A stretch of 64,000 nucleotides of DNA from assembly GCA_918807975.1 (NCBI GenBank), contig OU964932.1, forward strand, positions 4,402,001 through 4,466,000, in the 5' to 3' direction. The notes beneath the pieces are model-generated. The model searched no databases, was not told where the DNA came from, and saw only the letters and a list, made by a program, of their open reading frames with translations. Source of the stretch: Aplidium turbinatum (taxonomy: Eukaryota; Chordata; Ascidiacea; Aplousobranchia; Polyclinidae). Of this stretch, positions 35,101-47,735 are shown one piece after another (position 1 is the stretch's first letter; every line of letters begins with the position of its first letter). Made by a program: the position numbers and the translations under genes.

Positions 35101-35220
35101 TTACTAACAAATAGAAAATAAATCAATAGTTTTTTTTTTCAAGTCTAAACCTTAAACCATTTGACCAGGTTAACACTCACAATAGTATTTCAAAATTTTT
35201 TTTAATATAATATAATTTAT

Positions 35221-35263
35221 GTTGTGGAACCGGTTTTCTTCCTATAGGATTCATCAGCACAAC
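35221..35263 (-). ncRNA. Hammerhead-ribozyme-like motif, left arm
   Basis: Minus-strand copy identical in layout to the motif at 35695-35737: GUUGUG, CUGAUGA, stem II UCC-UAUA-GGA, GAA, AACCGGUU, C, CACAAC. Confidence 0.78.
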
Positions 35264-35694
35264 TGGATCGAAACGAAAAAATTACAGAAGATACTATTAG
35301 CACAACTAGCCCAAAAAAAACGCAAATTTACATGTTAAATAAATAAAAAAATAAAAGTCACTGAATGTCCAAAACCTTCACATCCTTGCTTTATTCTTTT
35401 TCATTTCTTTTTTTTCTTCATAGTATTGCTAAATATACCAAATACAGAAAATATTGCAACAATTTGATACGGTAACTTACTAAAACTGTATTTCTTGTAA
35501 ACTTGTATTTCTGTATTTGGTATATTTAGCAATACTATGAAGAAAAAAAAGAAATGAAAAAGAATAAAGCAAGGATGTGAAGGTTTTGGACATTCAGTGA
35601 CTTTTATTTTTTTATTTATTTAACATGTAAATTTGCGTTTTTTTTGGGCTAGTTGTGCTAATAGTATCTTCTGTAATTTTTTCGTTTCGATCCA

Positions 35695-35737
35695 GTTGTG
35701 CTGATGAATCCTATAGGAAGAAAACCGGTTCCACAAC
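35695..35737 (+). ncRNA. Hammerhead-ribozyme-like motif, right arm
   Basis: Stem I is GUUGUG (35695-35700) with CACAAC (35732-35737). The core is CUGAUGA (35701-35707). Stem II is UCC/GGA with loop UAUA, bracketed by A and A where canonical hammerheads have a G-C pair. GAA follows, then AACCGGUU (35723-35730) as a self-complementary stem III and C at 35731 as the expected cleavage base. Another AGUUGUGCU starts exactly 43 bases upstream (35651), the length of the motif itself, suggesting a decayed tandem unit. Confidence 0.78.
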
Positions 35738-35949
35738 ATAAATTATATTATCTTAAAAAAAATTTTGAAATACTATTGTGAGTGTTAACCTGGTCAAATG
35801 GTTTAAGGTTTAGACTTGTAAAAAAAACTATTGATTTATTTTCTAAATGATTGCTTTCTGTGTTAGGTTGATCGCCCATTTGAGGAAGTGTCATAGTACT
35901 TGATCACCTTTACCAGTTAGTTTTTCTCACTTTTGATTACTAACAAATA

Positions 35950-36030
35950 ATAATAACAGCAGCATTTATATAGCGCCACATCCACAGTGCAAACTACGCT
36001 CCTGGGTGCAGTACATGACAATAGTGATGA
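35950..36030 (+). repeat. Dispersed-repeat fragment
   Basis: AATAACAGCAGC followed by ATTTATATAGCGCC, then CTCCTGGGTGCAGTACA. The ATTTATATAGCGCC word with a preceding AAT-rich tract is a recurrent 3' portion of invertebrate interspersed repeats. It abuts the right target duplication of the snap-back element. Confidence 0.35.
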
Positions 36031-39000
36031 AATGATGTGGTGATAAAATAAATATCAATAAAAAAGTTCTAGTGGAACAGTCTGATCAGAAAGCAGGAAA
36101 TCTAATATCTTTCACATTGGCCAATGCAACAGTGGTCTAGAAAAACTTTGTGATTCGATTACAGTTGCGTTTATTTTGCAAGTGTTATGATTGTTCCTAG
36201 TGCTGTGATACTTTCGTACATAGATAACATGTTTAAAATTTTGTGAACAAAATAAAATTTGACATAAATATTTCGACGTCATCGTGACGTCATTGTGGTT
36301 GCGTCAAAATGACGTGTTTTGTAAGCGAACTTCCATTTTAGTGGCCATCCCACAGTTGCACTCATTTTGAAAACCATGGCGACCTTTATACATAGGCCAT
36401 GACAACGTGCAGCTATAACTTTGACTGAAGGCCATTCTGTTAGCATCAGTTCATGAAAATAGTCTTTGTGTATATTTTGTGTAATTTTGAAGTACTAATG
36501 TGCTTTTGTTACAATACAAATAATGGACTTAATTTCGGCACTTCTGTTGGAAATTTAAAAGCATCTGGCAACACTGGTAATTGGGAAAGATTTGTCATTT
36601 TTTTAATGTAAAGTTCGGAGTTTTGCAATGATTTCAGATTCAGTGATCGCACTTTGGCAATTTGGATTCTCAAAACTAACATTTCAAAGAGGAATGAAAT
36701 AAACTTAGCTTAGAGTTCAAAATCGAAATTACAGAGGCCTTCAGTCAGGCCTCCAGTTCGCAAGTTGTTAAAGCCTGTGTATGTAGATCGCTATGGTGAA
36801 AACCTATTGATTGTTCTAGGTTCTATGATGTTCCGTGCACAGATAACATGTTCATCCACTTAAGACTTAGACTGTTGATAATGTGCATTGGTTACTCAAT
36901 CTGTTGTTCATCTTTCGATCCAATGATCTAATCTTACATGATACAACTCAGCTAAGAGAGAACAAAAGATGAAAGAGGTTCCCGAATGGAAAGGGCAGTT
37001 TTTAATAAATTAAAGTTTGCAAAATCTACTTAGGGTTACTTGTAGTTAGCAGTTCAATAAGTTTGGATTACAGTTAGTTAATACAAGAACACAACTTTCT
37101 TGAGATAAACTTTGAGCAAAATATCCCTTCAAACTAAGGCACCAATGTTGTATGACCACTGGAAAAAAAACCTGAACATTTCTGCAAAATGTGACAAATC
37201 AGGCCGTATCTTTAGGTCGCCATGTGTTTGTACAGAATTTCTTAGTAGTTATACACTTCTTGCTCATATATGCAACAAATGGCTCATGTAAAGGCTGATG
37301 CTTTCTGTACATACTCAGTCATCTCTTCAAATGTTCAAACATCTATGAAGCATTCCAGAAGTTGCTCACGTAGAGTTCAATGATATTCATCACTCCAAAT
37401 CGATCTTTTATGAAAAAATGCTTTATTTGAAAGAAGCAGAAGAAAATATACAATTATATTTAGAATTTGATGGCCAATGCAAAAAACATGAAATAATATA
37501 ATTTTTTAAGTTTCACGAGTTGTGCCAGCAGCATTTATTTTTGGAAAATGCTCAATTTCAACTATAAATATCTTCAAAGTTTCTTACCACGTGCAGTTTG
37601 TTACAACTTATTTTGCTTACGTGACCAGATGTTTGCTGTTTGGTTGTGTGTGTGTCAAATTGCTTTAAATGGAGGGTTGCGACGAACTTTGCTTTGAAAA
37701 AGTTTGCAAGACAAGACAACTAACTATACTTTATAGAAACTGCGAAATGCAATCGCCATAAAATCTTATCTATTGATTGATTTTGGTTTAAACCAAAATG
37801 AAAAAATTAATTTCACATACTTTTCGTCAGGTCGTTTAATTTAGCTCTTGCCAAGAAGCAATTGAAGCTGTTGGATTCACTTTATGCTTTTTTAATGCTA
37901 AAAGATGGGAAACAACACCAGATTTAAAAAAGCATGTAAGCATTTACAGCTTTTCATGTTGCTTTTCATGCTTTGTCCACTACAGAGATTGCTCGATTTT
38001 TGGAATTATTATATATATCGTCATTTTTTAATATTCCAACCACGAACGTTTGAATGCGTTATACTATGACGTTATATTGATATTTTCGAAGCTTTTTATA
38101 AAGACGGCTACATCGCAAAAAGCAAGACTGCAAAGCAAGCACACCAGTTGATTTGTCGTCAGTCAAGTAAGACAGAAGAAAACGAAAATTGTCCTAAGCC
38201 TCAAATTACTGGCAAATGACTTGACCCGTCTGATGTCCCAATAAAAAAGTAATAGAATAGGCCTTCAATGAAGAGCCGCTTTTATTATCACGGCATGAAA
38301 GATAACACAATATGAAAATTAGGACAAAAGCGCTGTTTTGGGTAATGTCATTTCCGCATTAAAGTTGGCGAAAAGGTTAGATGAACGAAAATTGCACAGT
38401 TTGAACTTAATTTACAGCTTTCTGGGTTTATATTAAATGAAGCTGGTCAGAAGGTATCTGATACCACACTTAGATTTATTTTCTTATATTAATAGCCGGT
38501 TACCACAGGGATACCTTAAGATATTAAAAATAATAGGTATTTAAAAAAAATTTCTTTCTCTTCTGCAAATTGTCCAGCGTTAGGCCTATATTCTTTGTTG
38601 AAACGTCATATCATGCAAAATGAAAATTATCAGAGCATCAACCACGATGCTATCTCATTATGCTTGGTGTAAATCCGAAGATATAGTTCTATTCCATCTC
38701 GTCTCTGGTGCTTTTAAGTGTTGCCGTAACAAAAAGTCGATTGATCCGTTACATTCTGCATTCTTTTTTTGAAAAATTATAGAACTGAAAACCAAACAAA
38801 CTTGTTTCTTCCACAACGTTGTGTGATTGATAAAACAACTAATCGTTCATGTTTATCCTTCAGTGTTGCAAGCCAAAAATTTTACTATTGAAATCTGAAA
38901 TCATCTTCTGCTACATCTTGACTATCCTGCAGACGTTGTCTAAAAACAGCAAGGTCGAATAGCATACTCAAACTATATTACTTGCTTGCAAAATGTTATT

Positions 39001-40069
39001 TGTACATCCCTTCTAACAGCATAATGTAAGATATTTCTAACAAATCACTTTCTTTGCACAGCGTCCATCTATCATGTAGTGCAAACGATGAAAGTTGAAT
39101 ATCAGACCGCTTTGGTTATAATTATTTTGACAGAAGCATTACCTTTGGATGGATATTTATGCAATATATTGGGATTGATTTGTTATTATACCACTCAACT
39201 GCTCATTTTACATAACTTTGAAGATCGGTTCAATGTACATTGTACAGTAGGCTACATGGAATTGGTCAGTGTTAGGAAAACGTGTCATGGCAACACAATT
39301 TGAAACTTGTTGAACAGGGTTTTGAGCTTGTGATAACACTAAGTGTGCATTGCTAGCACAAAACTGCGACTCTTACATTTGGTTTTACTCTAATTTTAAA
39401 CAAAGAGATGTTAAAGGGACTAGTTTTTATATGTAGCTGGGTTCAATTGGTTTGATATAATTATTGACACAGTTTAAAATTAACATACACACAGGATACG
39501 CAATTCGTATTTGAAAAATATACGCTGTTTGTTTAGTACATACAATATGTACAGTAGAATATTTTTATAAACATTTATCACCAGTTAAATTTCAATAATA
39601 TTTTTTGAAGAGATTTTATGCCATCTCTTGAGCATTGTTGGAAAAGTGAAATGTCCCCAGATAAATCTTATCTTAGCAAGACGAACATTTCCTGCTTTGT
39701 GACCATATTTTCTTATTTCTAAACAAATCGCATTTATCTAACGTAAAAGTAAATACAGTAATATGAAAACAAGTCTTCTTGAAAACTGTAAACAAAATAT
39801 ATGGATCAAGACCTGGTTTCGTTCATAAACGACCCATCATGTTGCTTCCGAAACCAGGGGAGAAGCTTTGTTGAATGTTAATCATCGTTCATTAACGTAA
39901 CATAGACGTAAGTACATTTATTATCAACTAGGTCAAACCTTGTGTGTCTTCGTCACTATTCAGGAGTTAAACTCTCAGCAAATAAACAAAATCAACATTT
40001 TCACAGCAAAGAGGTGAAGATGGCTGTGAGTGGTAAAGTCTATTTAAGCAAGACAACAAAATTTGTCAT
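36031..40069. other. No gene recognised
   Basis: Four kilobases of AT-rich DNA with no convincing exon, RNA gene or bounded repeat. Confidence 0.6.
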
Positions 40070-40113
40070 TTTTACATTGATTCAATGTCTGCAGACATTG
40101 AATCAATGTAAAA
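40070..40113. repeat. 44-bp perfect palindrome centred on CTGCAG
   Basis: TTTTACATTGATTCAATGTC is mirrored exactly on the other side of the central CTGCAG axis. The left arm plus the preceding TTTGTCAT is shared with 55567-55594 and partly with 23316, so this is a small hairpin family rather than chance. Confidence 0.85.
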
Positions 40114-40743
40114 TTGCCGAACTTCACTGTATGGGAAGTAACGTCGAGATAATTCTTTTGTCATCGACATTAATACATCACGGGTTTGGAGTGGGAAATC
40201 TGCTACGTACATGAGAAACCACGTGATGGTCATGGATGATCGCTTCTTTAAACACTTCACGTCAACAATACACACTTTATGCCAAAATAAAGGAAGTTAA
40301 GTGTTTCCTCTTTATGTTTATAAATAAAAATAAAATAAGTTGTTTGAAGCAAAGTAGGGCTTAAAACGTGTATTGCGATTTCACTTCGAATTCCGCAGGG
40401 CATGGTAACACAGCTATGCCTTTTAATTTTCCCTTCACTCGCCGAATAGATGTAAGTTGTAAACTTTATGCACTAAGAAATTTCTTTATATTTTGTTTTA
40501 CATATTTTTCACTTTTTCTTTTTGAATCTAAACTGTCTTTTCATATTTACTTGTTCTAGCTGAAAATGCCAAATCGACGCTTTAAGGAATTATGTTTAGA
40601 GATTAGTAAATGCAAATTACTAGTGGGCTACTAAAAATATCAGTTCTTGAACTAAGCTACCCAATATTTCACTTTTAGTAGGTCTACTGCTGCATAGTGT
40701 TTGACATTGGCCCAGTGGGATGATGCAGATGGTTGGATGATGT

Positions 40744-40950
40744 GGGATGGCGCAGTGGATAAGGCGCTCGCTTTCCAATCATGCAAACCTGGTTCGACTC
40801 CCGGCTTAAGCTGGTTGTTGAAAAACACCGCTCACCTCTACCCAGGGTGTAATAAATTTGGTGGGTGTAGTTGCTGAAGGAAAGGCGGCCGAGAGAAAGG
40901 AACTGGCCACCCTACTCTCGTTAGTGCCGAAGGCTTACTAGGTTATAATG
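40744..40950 (+). repeat. SINE family D copy, tRNA-derived
   Basis: The head has A-box TGGCGCAGTGG and B-box GGTTCGACTCC at normal tRNA spacing but lacks a paired T-stem. The body (CTCTACCCAGGGTGTAATAA, GTAGTTGCTGAAGG, CTACTCTCGTTAG) matches 18600-18712 inverted. The surrounding sequence is bracketed by the direct repeat GCATAGTGTTTGACATTG at 40692-40709 and 41021-41038, which could mark a larger insertion carrying the SINE. Confidence 0.75.
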
Positions 40951-41038
40951 AGAACATCTTCTCATCTCCCGATGCTTGGATCAACGGGACTCACCTTTAC
41001 TGTTTTACTGCTGCAGTGTTGCATAGTGTTTGACATTG

Positions 41039-44000
41039 CGGTAACAGTAGCGTTTCACTTCATTTCAAATTTTATACATTTTAGCCAAGCGTTTTTCGGA
41101 AATTTAGGCCTACCATATTTTTGTTTGCTACACATTGCAAATTTTAAACTTTGCATTTAATTGTCCAAGGGTACATGCAAACAGTCTGTCATATACATAT
41201 AACAAACCGCTTGATTGGACAATCAGAACTTTTTTAACAACAAATGCTGTGAATCTCCAACTTTGATGAATCCTTTGTTTCTTACCTCACCCGTTTGCCA
41301 ATCTGACAATATTGTTCCGCTTGACCAGTCACAAACAATGACGTCATCATTTTACAAGAAAATCTTGACTTCCGTGTTCAGCTCTGAATTTAATTCAAAC
41401 GCATCTGGATAGAATTTTTTCAAATGACACTTAATAACAAAGTATCGAGGAACAATTCTCCTGTCGTTAGCTGCAATAGAGCTTAACAAGCCCAAGCTGA
41501 ATGAAAGGTAATAGATTTGTGCATTCAACCCTGGCTTAACCCAGCTTAATACTGCCCATTTAAACCCCATATTGATCCATATAAGTAGGGCCTTTATGCC
41601 TTAAAATAAAGTAATAGCGGTTAATTTTGTGACTAAATTTTTAACATGAAAGACTTGCTTTGGTCACGTGACTTAATAGGTTTCGTCATATGATCCATGT
41701 TCGTCTATGACGTCACACAAAGATCAAAGTGACTTGGTTTATTGACATCAAAACATATTGAAACTAAAAAGTAACAGTTACAAAGGTAATAAGTTAAAAC
41801 ACTTTGAAGGTACACGGATACTGTTTCGTGTGGTTTGGAGGGTATTTTTGTACATCTTGCAGGATTTTTACGTTTTTGTTGTGGGAATTTATAAACTAGG
41901 AAAGAGTTCATCAATGTTTATTATAGTGACTCTAAAACACGCTGCCAAGAAGCTTAGTACAGTAACTCTTCTAACAGTAAGATAATTCTTTGCTAATTGT
42001 CGTTAATAGGAGGTCTATAGATATGCATTGGAGCATAACATGACTTCAAAACAATCCGATTCGCTTCTTTGCAATCTTCTTAAAACACTGAGGTGTAAAA
42101 TTTCAAGGCTAGAGTTTCCTTGAAATTTTAGCCAATTTTAACAAAAGTCTCACTTGCGCAACTGTGCAAAACCCCCTTGCAACATTCCCAAGTGAATCTT
42201 ACCCTCGATACAAGCAAATCAATTAAGAGACAACACGTCATCGCCACAGTTTACACCATAACCAATGGAACAAAGTTTTTGTCTGACATGACATACATGA
42301 ACTCGTTCTTTTGTAGCGATCAAATAAATCAGCTAAACTGCAATAATACTTTCGTTAATGGGTTTTGGTCACTTTAAACTTTTCGTCAATGAATTACAAA
42401 GTAGAACCATTGGCAATAACTTTTGACTTTTTATATAAAAGACAGCAAATGCGCTACTGCATTTCAACACGTCACATGATCAAATACTTCATTATATTAT
42501 TTCAAACGTGGATCTAAGAATGCTCCATCTACCCACATAGACCCTATGGTGCGTCGTCCGCCTTGCTATCATCACAGATATTTTCACATCTATCTAAAAA
42601 GGCCTTTTTTCGATGCTAGTATCTTTACTTTTTGCAGAGTTTGATCAGAAGCAGAAGTAGTGTGATTGATATTTTGAGTTTCTTACAAGTCTCTAAGTTT
42701 AAACTTTTGAGCAAGTTTTAGCACAATCTTCAAACAATACATGAGATGGATGGCTGTTGTAAAGACAGCATTGTTTTTTATGGTTATTTCTGTTTCAATT
42801 CAACTCTTTGTGTTTTTTTTTCCTCAAGCAGCCCTGCAAAAGGAGACTCACATCTCTTCATGTATGTCAGTCTTCTCTTGTGTCTCATTGGTCTACAATG
42901 TCTTCTTTTTATTCCATGGACAAATTTTGTGGTGTTATAAGCTACTGCATAGTTGCACTCCCAAGACCCAAAGTCTAGTTATTGTGAAACCTATTTATAC
43001 AACAAGAACGTGAGGTACAATTAATTTGGGTCAATTTTCACAACATATATATCAAAAAAATTACATTAAAATTGAATAATATAGTATACATATTACATAC
43101 ATCTGTATCCCGGCAAGCAACACGTACATACACTCAAAAAATAAGAAACCTTAAATATTGTAGATACTAATCTATCTTCAGCAAATGTTTCAAAAACTGA
43201 ATTGTTTTTTGAATAGCAGTGAAAATGAAAATAGTGTAGTTTTCAAAGCGTTTGGTAAACGTGAGTTCGGTAAGCCTAGCTACATTTTGAGCTCTTTTTT
43301 TAGTTGGATTGACCAGGCCTTCCAACCAGTTTGTTCTTATACCTACCGCCATGGCCTTTAGAGTTACGGCTAGCTATGTTACGTTTTGTAAGCAATTTTC
43401 AAACGGCCTACTTTTGTATTCTTGATCTTTTGAAAAGTAAAAAAACTGTAGTGTTTGTTGAGGTTACTAACAGTTCGGAAAACTTATTGTAGTTGTTTTA
43501 GTTTAAAACTTTTCTAGGAACGTACAAGAATGATCATTGTTGATTGGATATCTTGGCTAGATGTTAAAAGTGCATGTATTTCACTGAAGTCGTTATAAAC
43601 CTACTTAGAACCAAATGGAAACGGACAAGAAAGTACTTTTATTGGGTAAGACTTTTAGTGGGTAATGACCCATTTTATTCCCAAAACTTAAATAGAAACA
43701 TTCGTGAAAATTAGACGATAATTAATTGAAGGTTGTGGTCGCAGTGACAAATTGATGAAGTCTGCAACAGTTCAATAGAACGTACATGACTATCCAGGAC
43801 TAAAAATAAAAACACAGCTTTCCTGTGCAAACCAAATGAAGCGTTGAGTTAATAATCAACACAAAAGGAAAAAGTTTCCGTGAATCTTGACAAAATGCAT
43901 TTGATGAATCACCGTCTCTGACTCTGGACTCGTGGGAAAAACAGCGAAACTTTCTTGGGAAATGATTCTCTTAACAGCTTTTCAACAGCATTGGCAACAT

Positions 44001-47000
44001 GTCAACAAAGCTGGTTGAGACATCTTCTAAATGGCAACTTTAATACCGCATGGCTGAGACCCAGTTAACAGATTATGTTGGTTTTTGTCATTTTAACCTC
44101 TTCTGAGATAAATTCTTTGAACTAAACAATTTAAACGTCCAACTCCTATGAATTATACCAAAGACAGGCAGGCAATTGTCCAATCGATCTTGTTTTGACT
44201 TATTTTTTCTGTCTTCTGCTTTTGCTTGTTCTATTTTTTTGGCTTGAATAACATCAAGCAATTAATCAAGGCAGAAAAAGTTAAAATACAGAGAATGCAA
44301 ACTCATTGCTAATGAAACATCGCGAGATTACTTTGAAATACAAGTCATTAAATTAAAGACCAATAAATTTTGTCATTTAATCTTCTATTTCAAGTGGTCT
44401 TAGGTTTTTACAGTGATAGAATTCTTGATTATTGCCATTATCAACATAATATCCATACATTGTCTACACATAGATATATGCAAAAAAAACATTCTCCTTG
44501 ACAGTTATTTTTCTATAATTTATTGTGAAAAAATTAAAAAAATGAATTTTGTAAAAAAAAATCACACATCTCTTGCAGTTGCTGTCGGTCAACATAAGAA
44601 TGTAAACGACTAAAAATTTTAAGTATCAACTTTTCTACACTATTGAGATCTTCAAATATCTTATGAAACAGTTAAAATTATCCTTATAACTACAAATCAT
44701 TTTGCCGAATCTTTAAATCTCGTACTCGCCGAGACTTCTAAACGTTGTAATTCCGCTTTAAAGCTGATGAATCTTAATACTCTTTAACAGCAAATGAACA
44801 AATTAGAAATGGTAGGAAAACATTGAAGTAACATAATATTTTCCCAAATAGTTAGAACATCTACGACCAATTTCACAGCAAATCTGTTTTTTAATTCGTG
44901 GAAAAACGCCAACCAATTAATATAAATAGCTTATTTATTGTTCTTAGTCATTAGCGATATAAATTAGCACCACAGTTCAAAGACCTGCTGCAATTATCTG
45001 AAGATAATCTTGGCCGCTCTTTGATGAGGTGTTACTGAATTGGTTATGTTTATTTGATTTAACCAATTGCTTGTTAAAAGGAGCACAAAAACATTTTACG
45101 GCAAAAGTCCAGTTAAGTTTTAGTTTTTAAACCTGAATACTGGATCGTTGTCGATTGCTTGCAGTCTTCAAAGCGTTTTTGATGAAGTAAAAAAAACAAA
45201 AATTTAGTTAATGATCTTTCAGCTGCATCTATGGTCTTCGAACAGCTGTGACCAAACCAAACAGTTTATGTCGTCACAAACCTGGACAAAAGAAGACTTA
45301 TCAACTAAGTGTTGGATTTGCAGTGCAGTGGCAGGTGTATCACAGTTTGCATTTGAGCTTGATTAACCGAAAGTGGAATAGCGAATCGAAATGGATTTTT
45401 AAAGCAGATAGCTAAAAAATGGGAATCGGTAAAAATCCTCAATGAAAAAACTACCCTGCCGATATCCATCCGAATAATATTTATTGGGAGGTGTTTTTAC
45501 CTGGTAGATATTTACTATGGGATTTTTTAGTGGGCTGTTTTTTTGAGAGGGAATATTTATCTACGATCTAAAATATTTATATTGACTAGGCTCTAAATAC
45601 ACTAGAGCATTACAAAATAGTTTATTTCAACAGAATATGCTATTGCACCTTAAATATCAATGGTATGACAAGCTGTATTTTAACAAATATTACCGTGATA
45701 GTGGATGCACAATCTATCGCCCCTGTTTCTCAATGAGGGCTAAAGCAACTCATGAATGTGCAAGTGTCCTTCTGCACTGCCACTTTATAACTTGCTTAGA
45801 AAATAAAACGTTTTTGCATTAAATAAACGTCTTGACGTTGAATCCATGTAGAACCGATTTACTAGCTGGAAAATCCACCATTCCTGCATCAGCTGGAAGG
45901 GAAGACTCCAGCCATGGGAAAGAAGAAAGATCAGAAATTTTAAAAAAACTATTCGTTTCTGTGCACCAACTTTAACAACTAACAGCTTCAAACGCCCAAT
46001 CTTCATCAAAATGATCATCATTGTCATCAGGTTCCTGCTTCTTGTCGAGGGTTGGAGGCAATAAAGCACAACATTTTCAGTCGTAGAATTTTTAAATTGC
46101 AATTTTGTAGTCAAATCCTGTCCAGTTTTTAATACAACCAGTCCAAGTTCTGAGTGGACTACCCCTATTTCGTTTTTCATTTATTTTCTTCTCTGTTAGG
46201 CCTATGCAGTTATCTTTGAACAAAATTACCTCGGTCATGAGCCAAAATATTTCAGGTTTCTTGTTTTCCAACAAATCCAAAATTGTTGAACTCTCACTCT
46301 CACAATCAAACTTTAAATTGAGCTTACAAGTACAGGATCAAAAAACTCGATTGGTAATTTAAGTCGTTATTCTAACTTTAATTTTACTTGTTGCAGTGGT
46401 AGTCTATATTTTTGTTCTCATTTTACTGATAGACTTGTTGAGTAATGAATGGCTGATATTTTTCTGGATTAATTCAGTGTAGATTACTGTTTTGGTATTT
46501 CGAGCATTTGCTTTAACTATTCGCCATTTTGTGTCATGGGCTACTTGCATTTTGACTTATTTAACCTTTCGGTAACATTTGCACTGAAAATTCAATCCTT
46601 TGGTCTCCGATTAGCTTTCAAAAACGACATGTACTATCACCGCGATCAAGATGATTTGCTTTTTGTCAAAAAAAAAACGTTTGGGATATATTCAAACAAC
46701 ATTTAAACCCGTCTAAAAAACGTCAAAATACATAAAACTTCTTACTTGTTGTTTAAAATAAAGAATTCTCCAAAGGAAATCTTTCTACTGAGCTCTAACG
46801 TATCACAGTCCCATGTATAATGCATTTACCAATCATGCCTTTGACATATTAGTAGAACTATTTATTTCAAAAGCCTCCACAAAATCTTGGCCTTCCGACC
46901 TTGTTTCCGAATGAAAGCAACAAAGTAGTATCTTAATAAAAATCAATTCTGCCTCAATCTACAAATCGAAGTGGAATTTTTTATGCCAGACTGAGAAATA

Positions 47001-47194
47001 TGAAACATGGTTGTTTTCTAATTTATTCACAACAAACCATGTTTTATTCTTAGATTGACACTAACAACAAAATTTTGATGTTGCTTAATCAAAGTACTGT
47101 GGATATCAAGTTCAGCAACAAAATACAAATTTGTTTATTATTGATCATGCTAACTGCAACCAAACATTAATTTCCTTATTAGGAAGTCCTTATG
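41039..47194. other. No gene recognised
   Basis: Six kilobases of AT-rich DNA. The longest open frame (131 codons, minus strand, 45785-46180) has no recognisable motif or splice context. No tandem or inverted repeat was supported. Confidence 0.55.
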
Positions 47195-47735
47195 GTCACG
47201 TTTTCTTCTTTCGTGCGAGACAGGATTGTTCAGATTTCAAAGCAGGTGATGGAAGGCCAGGGAATCGTAGCTTCGTCCAGTAGGCTACTGCTCTATCACG
47301 CATTCCATTTGGCGCCTTGTAAATGAAGCATTCAAGAATATGGTCAGTAGTTTGTTCCTCCGCGCCGCTGATGAGCGAGCCGAATCCCACTTGTGCATAT
47401 TGGAATGGAAGCGGCCGACTCCTGTTCGAATTTTATCGAGCTTGATCCAAGTCGGCCTGTGTTGCACAGGCCCAGATTTAGGGGGGGCGGAGGGTGCAGG
47501 TGCCCCGGGCCCCCCTTTTGAAGGGCCCCCGACGTGGAAAAATGTGATTTTGTGGGGGTTTTTTCAGCCTTTGAAGTTTCTTCAAAATGCAGTGCAGTGC
47601 AGTGCTGGAGTAATGCTACTGTAGACGTAGAGGTGGTTTTTCGCGCCAAAATTTTTTTAAAGTGCTCCGGGCCCCCCATCAGCTAAATCCGGCCCTGCCT
47701 GTGGGGGCAAGCCACCGGGTAAAGTATAAACCATG
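47195..47735 (-). pseudogene. LINE reverse transcriptase C-terminal fragment, interrupted by a MITE
   Basis: Minus-strand translation gives LPGGLPP, then beyond the MITE PTWIKLDKIRTGVGRFHSNM, HKWDSARS and, after a frame change, CGAEEQTTDHILECFIYKAP. This is the conserved tail of a LINE clade (PxWxxLNRLRTGVGR...CxCGxxEQTxDHIL). The MITE at 47467-47697 lies between the first two segments. The 3' side matches the fragment at 8166. Only the C-terminal end is present. Confidence 0.82.
47467..47697 (-). mobile_element. hAT-like MITE with CAGGGCCGGATTTAG terminus
   Basis: Inverted termini CAGGCCCAGATTTAG and CTAAATCCGGCCCTG. The interior matches the oppositely oriented copy at 9158-9412, including CTACTGTAGACGTAGAGGTGG. 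CCTGTG lies on both sides (three bases removed on the left), a partial target duplication. It interrupts a LINE, so it is the younger of the two. Confidence 0.75.

Larger units (their letters stand above)
35114..35936. mobile_element. Snap-back element with hammerhead motifs (family 2)
   Basis: Inverted arms of about 340 bp (35112-35450 and 35505-35844) surround a short spacer and differ only by small A/T-tract length changes. A further 92 bases follow on the right, ending TTTTTCTCACTTTTGA, the complement of the terminus of the single-arm copy at 12575. The unit is flanked by the exact 13-bp repeat TTACTAACAAATA (35101-35113 and 35937-35949). Each arm carries a hammerhead motif. There are no open frames of note. 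Confidence 0.8.

Noticed and set aside
40744-40815. Possible functional tRNA gene
   Set aside because: A- and B-boxes are present, but the acceptor and T stems do not pair and the sequence continues into a SINE body found elsewhere.
42741-43013. 90-codon frame beginning with a hydrophobic stretch
   Set aside because: It looks superficially like a signal peptide, but pyrimidine-rich DNA gives such runs by chance. The frame lacks a following domain or splice site that I could support.
45785-46180. 131-codon open frame on the minus strand
   Set aside because: Composition resembles translated AT-rich DNA, and no motif or neighbouring exon was found.
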